From Rosa chinensis (lineage: Eukaryota > Streptophyta > Magnoliopsida > Rosales > Rosaceae), in NCBI RefSeq assembly GCF_002994745.2, contig NC_037090.1, positions 30,610,501 to 30,674,500 of the forward strand: a stretch of 64,000 nucleotides of DNA, in the 5' to 3' direction. This document shows positions 56,174-64,000 of the stretch, piece after piece. The translations under genes and the position numbers were made by a program. Under the pieces are notes generated by a model, which was not told the DNA's origin, made no database searches, and saw only the letters and a list, made by a program, of their open reading frames with translations. Every line of letters begins with the position of its first letter. The first letter of the stretch is position 1.

Positions 56174-56650
56174 TTAGTTATCTGTGGATCCTTTCACTTG
56201 CTCAACCTTGACTAAATTGGCAGAGCCAAGCCTCTTCCTCAAAGCCCTAGTCAAGCAAACCGAATCAAATCCATCCCCAATCACCTCCACATGATCTCTG
56301 TGTTCACCTTGTATTGACACTTTGTTTACACCTGTTTAATTAGTACAATTAATAATTAAATAACAGTTCGATCGATTTCAATGCAACTACAGGAAGTACG
56401 AAATTCATGGATGCATACCAGGTGCACTTGCTGCAATTTTCATAGCCTTGGTTCTGCATTTGTCGCAATGAACTTGCAACTTCACAAGTATCTTTTGCTG
56501 CACAATGCCGTATAAATAACAACAATCACAATCCAATTTCCAATTTGGAAAACCCGTTTTAAATTTGTATTAATGAACAGTAATTAACCTTCACAAAATG
56601 GAGTTGTGATAACAAGTACATATTTGAAACTTGAAAGGGCTTACCATCAT
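56174..56650 (-). CDS. HIPP-like heavy-metal-associated domain protein, right copy
   Basis: Exons 56650-56645, 56497-56419 and 56331-56174, with GT-AG introns, give 80 residues starting MMQKILVKLQVHCDKCR. It is one HMA fold: beta strand, then the CxxC metal-binding motif (C13 and C16), helix 'KAMKIAASAPG', then 'HVEVIGDGFDSVCLTRALRK' and a final strand 'LVKVEQV'. Such proteins bind transition metals and act as metallochaperones or scaffold partners. HIPPs normally end in an isoprenylated CaaX box. Here a TAA stops the protein just before the segment that in the left copy ends in CSPM; the same CSPM codons persist untranslated downstream. The product would therefore be soluble rather than membrane-anchored, or the gene is on its way to decay. 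A TATATAAG box lies about 140 bp upstream. Confidence 0.75.
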
Positions 56651-56790
56651 CTTCGAGATAGAGTACTGTGAAATGGATACTAGCTAGCTAGCTTTTTGAG
56701 TTGGGATGGAGAACTCTATGAATCTATTGCAAAATATGAAGTAGGATATCACTATCTATGCTGTGTTAACGTTAACATCGCCCCCAGTAC

Positions 56791-56797
56791 TTATATA
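56791..56797 (-). promoter_or_regulatory. Candidate TATA box of the right HIPP-like gene
   Basis: TATATAA on the minus strand, 141 bp upstream of the ATG. In the left copy the equivalent bases read TGTATAA and are separated from the gene by the TRIM dimer. Confidence 0.45.
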
Positions 56798-56960
56798 GGG
56801 TTGGAAAACTTCCTCTACGAGTAGTTTCCTGGTAAAATTATTATTTTTGTCATTTTCTGAGTTTGAAAAAAAGTCAGAAGACTCAGAGCAAAAACCGCGG
56901 TTTCCTTGACTCAGGTCAACTTCAGTGTTTGAAAATTCAGAATGTTCTCATCCTCTTTAT

Positions 56961-57534
56961 GCATGTACGAACATTTTCCGACAACCAATGAATAGATTGT
57001 TAAATTACCGACGTGAAGAAAGTTTGGGTCAAGTCGCCCATAATTGTCCACTTAACACGTGGCAAACTTTTCATTCACTAGCCAAACCCATCACCACGTG
57101 ACTTTGTTTACCAGCCAAAACCCCTCTCTCTCCTCCCATATATATATATATATATTTATTCAGTCACACACTCACCCGAGACACACATGGTGCCGCAACG
57201 GAAGGGAAGGGTCTTCTGCCCTTTCCCATTAGCACACCACCATTCCTTTCTCATCCACTACACTTCATCTTTTATTTACTATTTTCTCAACAATTTCTTC
57301 CACCATTCCTTTCTCATCCACTACACTTCATCTTTTAGTTATTATTTTCTCAACAATTTCTTCTAGAAATTTAATGACTCACTCAAGATTCAAAGAATCA
57401 TCATCAAGAGCATCACACCTCCATTTTGCGTAGTTTGGTGAAGAAATTGTTTGGTTCATACTAGCCTATAGCTAGGAGTGACTAAGTCAACTCTCCTATC
57501 TCTTCCTTATCATCTCTTTTATATTTTGTATACT
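56961..57534. other. Upstream flank of the right HIPP-like gene
   Basis: Contains a (TA)n run near 57141-57157 and a 63-bp tandem duplication at 57237-57362. No gene recognised. Confidence 0.5.
57237..57362. repeat. Tandem duplication of a 63-bp unit
   Basis: The unit begins CCACCATTCCTTTCTC; the copies at 57237-57299 and 57300-57362 differ at about two positions. Confidence 0.9.
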
Positions 57535-58246
57535 TGATACACATTTATGCAAGACTACGTATTATTGTCAAGATAGGTAAGTATTAAGTCCAAAATTATC
57601 ATACCACAGGGATTAGTGGCTAACCCACAATGCTTGGATAGTCAGAACTAAAATCACTAAGCAAAGAAAAGAAAAATAAAAATAAAAATACTAATCTAAG
57701 GCAGCAAGCCTTAGCAATGCTCGGCTTTGGTTCTCACCAAAGCCTAATCAAAACTACGAGTTTAGTGATGGATATTTATAATGGGTCAAATTTGTCACTG
57801 AAAATTGTAAATTAAATTGCTAATAACTAAATTGCAAGAATTTAAATGAAAGTTTTAACTAACAACTAAATTAAATAAAGAAAATAAAAGTAAGAAATAG
57901 AAATTAGGTCACTAGGGTATTTTCCTAGCCAAATTCAATGCACAAGTATGTTCCGAGACGACAATGGTGAAACAATTCATAATGGCATCAAGAACCGTAT
58001 CCAAGGCTTTTCAAGGCTCATGGGTCAATAGATTTCTCATATGGTATTCCTACTCCCGATCAAGGGCCGTAGAAACTCTATTGGGACAATCTAGAGCCTT
58101 GTCAGGGCCTCTAGTTGCACTAAAAGGTGAAGACTCCTAGAATCAAGGTTCTCAAGCTAGCCAATACGGCAATCGAAATTGGTATTGTAACTAATCATGT
58201 TCTAAACTAGTCTCCTAATTAACAATAAATTAGAGAGGAGATTAAT

Positions 58247-58545
58247 GGCTATTTTGGGATTGCTGTGACTTTTAAAAAAAACTGTTGCTGCTGTGTTGTA
58301 AGAATAATCAGCTGTGGATTAAAACATTTTTGTGTTTGCTAAATAATATTTTTAAAGTTGCTGCCAGTACATAAAACAACTCCATAGCGTGTTTTGATCT
58401 ACAGCAACTTCTAAAAGCAACCTCTGGGCTGCTTCTAAAATCTGCTGCCAGTGACATATAACTTTCAATTAAAGCTACTTTTTATTTATTTACCAAACAC
58501 AATAAAATCTAAAATTTTGAACAAAAACTGATTTTTTTAAAAAGC
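58247..58545. mobile_element. Possible non-autonomous DNA element inside the solo LTR
   Basis: About 300 bp that interrupt the alignment with the Athila LTRs between AGAGGAGATTAATGG and AAGCTCCCTAATTTG. It is rich in GCTGC/CAGCAA motifs and has TTTATTTACCAAACACAA near its right end, a style common in hAT MITEs. Exact ends not established. Confidence 0.35.
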
Positions 58546-58745
58546 TAAGCTCCCTAATTTGTTTTAGACATGCTCATCTACACATTCAAGAGTTAATCAA
58601 ACTCCTAAGCATGTATCTAAGCCAAATAATATAGATTAGAAGATATGTCAAACAAGAAATTAAAAACCATTAAACCAAAACATATTTATTACATAAAATC
58701 TATGTTAGGGCTCAAACCCTAGTTTCGTAATGGATAACTCACAAC

Positions 58746-59312
58746 TAGGGCTGTCAATTCTGACACGACCCGAAACCCGCAGGAAATAAAGCGGGTTGAA
58801 CCCGCACAAGTCGGCGGTGGGTCAACCCGCCATGACCCATTTAATAAATGGGTCGGCCACGGGTCAACCCGCCAATACGAAGTGAACCCGTATAACCCGA
58901 TTGTGCTATGTTTCTTCTTGAAATTTTGGACGTTTGGAGTATTTGATCATAGGATTAGACAATTTGAAATATTTCTCTTTTTAATTATTGGATTTAATTA
59001 TTTATAAATTATATATAATTATTTATATTTTTCGTCTTATCGAGTTTTTAGTGAATTTAATCAATTTATATATTTTTTTAGTTAAATGGGTCACATTGTT
59101 AAATGGGTCATTTTATGTAACAAAACACGACCTATTTATTAAATGGATTAAGCGGGTTGGAAACGGGTGACCCGTTTAATAAATAGGTTGGGTTTGAGTT
59201 TAAATTTTTGACACGATTATTAAATGGGTTGAGTTTGGGTTTATATCTTGCGACACGACAAATACCTTAACTTGACACGAACCCAACCCGACACGACCTA
59301 TTGACAGCCCTA
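58746..59312. mobile_element. hAT-type MITE
   Basis: 567 bp with inverted ends TAGGGCTGTCAA and TTGACAGCCCTA and a perfect 8-bp TSD CTCACAAC (58738-58745 and 59313-59320). The interior is filled with ACCCG/CGGGT-type motifs in both orientations. An 8-bp TSD and short inverted repeats are hAT hallmarks. No transposase. Confidence 0.9.
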
Positions 59313-59619
59313 CTCACAACCCATCAGCAAAACAACAATATACATCAAATTACAATAAATTAAATAGAATAATTAAGGTAAAGAGAAGTGAGAAGTTATA
59401 AGGACAAGTCACAATTGTTATGGAGTAAATATGACAAGTCTTGACTTATGCATTCTCACTTTTACCTAAACTCAAATTTTAATGCTCTTTAATAAATTGA
59501 TGAAAATTTGCCGGTGAAGTCTGTGAGGATGTGTGAAATTGGTTGGGCCTGCCCCTTTAAGTGGTGCGGTGCTGTTCCTCAAAGGATAGAATTCTCTCTC
59601 TGTAGAAGGGAATGAATGA

Positions 59620-59641
59620 ATATATATATATATATATATAT
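59620..59641. repeat. (TA)n microsatellite
   Basis: About 11 TA units. Confidence 0.9.
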
Positions 59642-60126
59642 GTGGCTACTGTGCGAGAGAGAGATTGAATGGGTGGCTCCAATTAGTCAAGAGAAAGAAA
59701 GATAAAGTTCTGCTGGTCTTTATAATCATCGAGTCAACTCTCAGCCATGTGTTAAAAAGTGATTAGCTAATGGGTTTTTGTTTAAATCCCACGTGATGGC
59801 AGCAACCTTTCTTAATTGAAACCAAAGCTTAATTAAGTGTAAAGCTTACGTGCTGCATGTTGCAATTTACATGCGCCGCGCAACATTTTGTATAGTAGGT
59901 TCCTCGTTGACATTGGCTATGTTTGACTTCATCGTCCATCTTGTCCATTTACTAAAAATTTTATTTACACAATTTCGCACAATTTTATCTTGATTTCCGT
60001 AATTCTACTTATTTCCTACACAATAAATAAAAAATATATTAATTACATTATAATTGGCTCAATGATTAGCTTATTTATAGTATTTTAGACACAATTACAT
60101 ATATATAAATGCTTGTAATCAATCTC

Positions 60127-60130
<4 letters not shown>

Positions 60131-60161
<31 letters not shown>
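60131..60161. repeat. (TA)n microsatellite
   Basis: About 15 TA units just outside the Athila-related LTR. Confidence 0.9.
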
Positions 60162-60163
<2 letters not shown>

Positions 60164-60247
60164 CCTTGAATAGACTCACTTTTGGATTGCATATTCATAT
60201 CTAGATCGTTTAGTTTTTAGGTCTTAATGTACAGATCACATCTGCAA

Positions 60248-60393
60248 ATTTTCAGCTAAATTGATGATCGTTAAGGCATTGAACTAGATTAAATCAATGA
60301 ACGAATCGAATTTGTCCAACCTAAACCGTTTGTGTTCATAATTGTAAATCACAGTTATGAATGTCTTAACGATCATCAATTTGGCTGAAAATT
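60248..60393. repeat. Inverted repeat with 34-bp arms
   Basis: AAATTTTCAGCTAAATTGAT and its continuation to 60281 are complementary to 60360-60393, with about two mismatches; the loop is about 78 bp. Likely the core of a small hairpin-forming element. Confidence 0.8.
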
Positions 60394-60519
60394 TGAGTAC
60401 AAAATAGCTAGCATTGCTAGATGTTCTTACTCCTCCTATTGTTGCATTCGTGAAACAGGCCTACCACGTGCTTGCATTAAGAAGTAAGGACTCTTGTGTC
60501 GTTAACTTCTAATACCTTA

Positions 60520-61755
60520 GAGCAAGTCCACGCGTTGTCAAGAAATGTCAAGGTTGAAAAGTCAAGGCGTCGACCAGTCAAGAAACTGTTCACTGCCACT
60601 GGACATGGGTTTCCACCCATTCTGTTTCTTGACCAGTCAGTTTTACTGTTCATTGAATTTTGTTTCTTTTATAATTGGAAAATTGAAATAGATTTGATGT
60701 AAAAAGATGGTAATAATGGAGATTTATGGATAATTAATGTCATAATTGTGATTGTTATAGCTTTTCGGAAAGGGAACGATACTAGAAAATTGAAATAGAT
60801 TTGATGTAAATAGATGGTAATAATGGAGATTTATGGATAATGTGAAGACCCGAATTTTCATTTATTTGATTTTGTAATTCAATAATTGTTCGGATATTTA
60901 AATTATGAATATTGAGACTGTTTCGTCAGTCGTTTTACAAGAAATTTGGTTTCGAATCGATTTTATTTTCAAAATGAACGTTATTTAGGAGGGTCTCAAA
61001 AATTGAATTTTTATACATACATAATTTGGGAAAACTTCCTTAATAAAAGTTATAGAGATCGTCAATACGAGTTCATGCATATGTGGAACGCAAAAATCAA
61101 AGTTCGTATGAATTAGTTATGAATTTTTGAAAATTTGAAAATTTTCTATAAATTGCAAAAATTTCTAGTCCTTTTTCATTAGGACAAATTTTTCCTCTTT
61201 TCTTCACTTTCACCCTTGAAACTCTCTCTTCTCTCTCCTCCGCGTCTCCTCAGACCCGCTGGGTCCCGACCGACCCGACCCGAGTTTTCCTGCTCCGTCG
61301 TGCGTCCTCCAGCAGCTGACCCGGGCCATACGGGCTCGCCTCGGCTCGCTCGTCCTCCCCACGGTAGTGCCTCACCTCACCACGCAGCCCAGAAGGAGAT
61401 CTAAGGCCTCCCACAGGCGTGTGACATGTTTCGGCAGGAATTCCAGTTGTTTTCCGGCATCTTCTCGGGGACTGGGGCAAACGCGATCTGCTCGCTGGCG
61501 CTTCCTCATTCGTCTGTGTCCTCCACGCTTCCTCTCCTCCTCATCTCTCTCTGCGTGTCTGTGGCTGACGTCATCCACTTTTTCTTCTGGGCCAAGCTGG
61601 CAGCTGGTCAGTCTGGGTCAAGATTTTAGTCACGCCCTTGGCTTTTTTTTTGGACTCGGTCATGAAAAGCCAAAGTTTGGCAGGGCAAGATTAGGCCGGT
61701 GGAGGGATGTTTTTCCTTGTGGCCGGTCAAAACAAGACCGGCAGTGGAAATGCTC
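60520..61755. mobile_element. Tourist-like ends enclosing an LTR fragment
   Basis: GAGCAAGTCCAC (60520) and GTGGAAATGCTC (ending 61755) are imperfect inverted ends, each bordered by TTA (60517-60519 and 61756-61758), as in Harbinger-type MITEs. The interior includes a 57-bp direct repeat and the LTR fragment from 60841. The ends may belong to two different MITEs. Confidence 0.45.
60841..61640 (+). repeat. Ty3/gypsy-type LTR fragment
   Basis: Starts TGTGAAGACCCG, as do related LTRs. It contains the conserved block at about 61027-61125, TATAAATT at 61147, and a CT-rich leader, matching the LTRs at 1-587 and 52488. The 3' end is not found; 61640 is an approximate limit. The GC-rich open frames here (61216-61629) look like leader sequence, not genes. 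Confidence 0.6.
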
Positions 61756-61758
61756 TTA

Positions 61759-62089
61759 GGACTCAGTCATGTGGAGACTGCTAATGCCCTTACCGAGGTG
61801 TTGGCACTTGACAACGATGAATTGGAATTCAAGTGAGGCTGGGGATGCTCTGGAAATAGTAGTAACTTGACTTCCCCTCCTTCCTAGAGTGATGTTATTA
61901 ATGCTCCGCCTACTTCGACATCTACATCATCTCATACCCTGGAACCTAAGGTAAAGGTTAGGGTAATGGGATCATCTTTTAGTATTAGTTTGAGTTCTGA
62001 ACATTATTGTCAATCGTTTGGAAGCCACCTTAAAGCTTCTTTAGTGTCTCGTATTACAATTAACTGTGTCAGCATGTAGTATTTATTTC
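61759..62089. other. Unassigned sequence
   Basis: No gene or element recognised. Confidence 0.4.
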
Positions 62090-62485
62090 ATTGGTAGTAG
62101 TTGTCTTGACTTTATTTTGTTTTCTTTTAATTTTTTTTAGAAAATAAAAAAGAAAATGTAATGGATCAAAAACTGTTATTATAAAAAGATGATAGTAGGA
62201 GAGAAAGATGAGTTGCATGATCCTTTTTTATTTTTCTTAATAATAATTTATTTTGTGATTATCATAATTATCATCGTAATTTAATTGATCCTTAAAGTTT
62301 TTTAATTTTTAAGGGGCATCAAAGTAAAAAAAAAAAAATTGATTATGGTTGACAACACAGGTTTTCTTAGTAAAATTATAGATATAGAGGAAACAAAGAC
62401 TCAAGGTGCTCTCACCCAAAAGAAAAAAGTGTTTTTGTTGTTATTTTTCATGCTTGAAATATTTTTCACTTTCATTTAAAGAAAA
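62090..62485. repeat. Uninterrupted copy of the host segment flanking the Athila element
   Basis: Matches 29111-29180, 40497-40543 and 41819-42100 in order, without the two retroelements inserted there. It gives the empty-site sequence for both. Confidence 0.75.
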
Positions 62486-62639
62486 ATGAAAAATAACCAT
62501 AAAAAACAGATAAACCTAAACCCAAAGATATATCATCAACTAAATAAACTCTAGCAGAGCGGCGTGCCACCCTAGCTACAAGTTGTGCTTCTAGTTCGTC
62601 AGTCAACGGCGTTGTCCGGCTCCCCCTGGTTGTTGGTAA

Positions 62640-63110
62640 CAAACAGATGGTGTTTAGAATACTAGTGTGAAATTGCAATGGAATCGTCAACAAATTTACT
62701 CTACATAATCTGTTGGATGTGGTAAGGAAAGAACGACCTCGGTTGGTGTTTCTCTCATAAACGCTGTGCACTGAGAAACAGATTGATACCTTACGTATCG
62801 AGATAGGATTTGACAATACTGTTGCCAAAGGAATGGCCGAATTTAGTCCGGGTTTAGCTTTATTTTGGATGAACGATGTTCCTCTTCATCTTCATCACTT
62901 CTCTACTAGGCATAGTGATGCATGGATCGGGGCACCGGGGGACCTGGATCTTTGGAGATTCACGGGAATTTATGGTTATGCGTCGACGACTAGGCATTAT
63001 ATCACTTGAAACTTGAAGAGATATCTGCACTCGGAGTCGGATTTTCCATGGCTTATTGTTGGGGATTTCAATGAGCAATGGCGGAATCAGGATCCAAAAC
63101 CTGTCTAGAC
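62640..63110 (+). pseudogene. LINE (L1-type) endonuclease fragment
   Basis: Read in pieces on the plus strand: 'LLDVVRKERPRLVFLS', then 'GLALFWMNDV', then 'WRFTGIYGYASTTRHY', ending 'FPWLIVGDFNEQW'. This is the apurinic endonuclease domain of plant L1 ORF2. Three stops interrupt it. No reverse transcriptase follows. Confidence 0.75.
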
Positions 63111-63148
63111 TAATTAGCAATCAGTTAAATTAGACTAATTTCTCTATA

Positions 63149-63151
<3 letters not shown>

Positions 63152-63184
<33 letters not shown>
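63152..63184. repeat. (TA)n microsatellite
   Basis: About 16 TA units, between two convergent LINE fragments. Confidence 0.9.
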
Positions 63185-63186
<2 letters not shown>

Positions 63187-63211
63187 TACAATGATGATAG
63201 CTCACAGCTTT

Positions 63212-63645
63212 CTATACAATGACGATAGCCCATAAGAAACCAAGCAGTATCAGCAGAGGTATTAAGAGTAAGTAATTCATTCCACAATTCAAGAAGCTGC
63301 TTTTCCTTTTCAGGATACATGTATAAAAATGTAATGTACTAGCAATCAGCATTTTTAGGATTAGAGAAGCAGAAAAATGAATATAACGAGAATGTTCAAG
63401 AACAAGTGAAATACTATAATTTATTTCATTCCAAAGTAATATCAAGCCACCACATTGCCCATCCGCTGGAATACAACAAGCATTACCAAAAGGAAGCTTA
63501 GAAACTAGCTTATCTGAAGCATCCGTATCGAGTCTAGTATCCATTAAACATAAAACATCAAGAGCAACTAAAGAAGAGAGAAAGGTTACTTGAGGGAAAA
63601 ACCTGGCCGTGAACAACCACGGCAATTCCAACTTAGGATTGTCAT
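63212..63645 (-). pseudogene. LINE (L1-type) endonuclease N-terminal fragment, opposite strand
   Basis: Starts on the minus strand at an ATG at 63643-63645 with MTILSWNCRGC, the characteristic start of plant L1 ORF2. After a frameshift it continues in the 63631-63212 frame with 'ALDVLCLMDTRLD' and 'CGGLILLWNE'. It is truncated before the catalytic GDFN motif. It differs from the fragment at 62640. Confidence 0.75.
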
Positions 63646-64000
63646 TCTAAACTATTGAAAGAAGAAGGTTCTGCATTGGATTCTTTAACAAAGTCTCTGC
63701 CTCATTTACAAGGACTTATGAAGAAAGATCCAAAATAAGGAGTCACATAATCTTGACTAGAGGTATGTAAATTTATGCTAGAGTTGAATCTGGTAAAACA
63801 AGTACACCATAAGCCTAAGCTTGTAATATGCAGATTAACAAAATCAAGAACAAACACTCAAACAAAGAGCCAATTAAATTAATTGAGCAAAAGTAAAAGA
63901 CAAACCTGGCCTTCACGAACTCAAAGCTACAATTAAACATTAATTGATAATTATCCAAGCTGCAAGCAAGAGCACAGTGACCAATTGTATAGGTAAGAAC
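63646..64000. other. Unassigned sequence at the right edge
   Basis: AT-rich; could be upstream LINE sequence, but no domain is recognised. Confidence 0.35.

Larger units (their letters stand above)
52309..56960. repeat. Segmental duplication, right copy
   Basis: Counterpart of 48872-51327. It is interrupted by a solo LTR (52488-55131) and a SINE-like insertion (55363-55507). It lacks the TRIM dimer. Confidence 0.88.
57535..60121 (-). mobile_element. Divergent Athila-related solo LTR with nested insertions
   Basis: The left end (TGATACACATTTATGC, followed by TTGTCAAGATAGGTAAG and CAGGGATTAG) and the right end (TTTAGACACAATTACAT, TGTAATCA) align with the ends of the Athila LTRs at 29181 and 38673. 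Neither side has a primer-binding site or polypurine tract, so it appears solo. No clear TSD was found (ATACT left, ATCTC right). Without the MITE at 58746 and another insertion the LTR would be about 1.7-2.0 kb. Confidence 0.7.

Noticed and set aside
61216..61759. GC-rich overlapping frames near 61.2-61.8 kb
   Set aside because: They lie in the leader-like part of an LTR fragment on both strands with no domain; base composition alone keeps them open.

Overview
This is a plant nuclear window, most likely from a eudicot. The genes carry GT-AG introns, the AT content is high, and about three quarters of the sequence is nested LTR retrotransposons, MITEs and their debris. The retroelement families and gene styles remind me of Rosaceae, but that is an inference I could not test. 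Many element boundaries below rest on perfect target-site duplications (TSDs) or on a second, unoccupied copy of the same host sequence inside the window.

Layout. 1-2948: an LTR fragment that cut into a decayed Ty1/copia element. 2951-15131: a solo LTR that received a Sirevirus-like copia element, which in turn received a CACTA DNA transposon; the solo LTR sits at the 3' end of a divergent ubiquitin-like gene (15124-15480). 15900-26140 is the gene-rich island: an IST1-like ESCRT regulator (+), an IQD calmodulin-binding gene (-) with a decayed last exon, and a five-exon PAP16-type purple acid phosphatase (-). 27084-29110: Harbinger transposase and copia remnants with a Tourist-like MITE. 29181-40496: a full-length Athila-type element (-). 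40544-41818: a small deletion derivative of a copia element. 42137-48752: a copia element with an intact gag and a ruined pol.

48872-56960 is the most unusual part. A roughly 1.8-kb segment carrying a small heavy-metal-associated (HMA/HIPP) gene is present twice. The left copy holds a palindromic TRIM dimer in its 5' leader and a frameshift in the HMA domain, but keeps a C-terminal CaaX box. The right copy keeps the HMA frame but has lost the CaaX box to a nonsense codon; it also carries a solo LTR and a SINE-like insertion. Between the copies lies a 787-bp patchwork built from pieces found nearby, including a 264-bp segment of the copia pol that I read as identical to its source.

57535-64000: an Athila-related solo LTR with a hAT-like MITE, a hairpin element, Tourist-like ends around an LTR fragment, a second copy of the host sequence that flanks the Athila element, and two convergent LINE endonuclease fragments. 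The cellular genes do not form a pathway: they concern endosomal sorting (IST1), calmodulin signalling (IQD), phosphoester chemistry (PAP16) and metal binding (HIPP). The dominant theme is retroelement turnover and replication-type rearrangement around small host genes.
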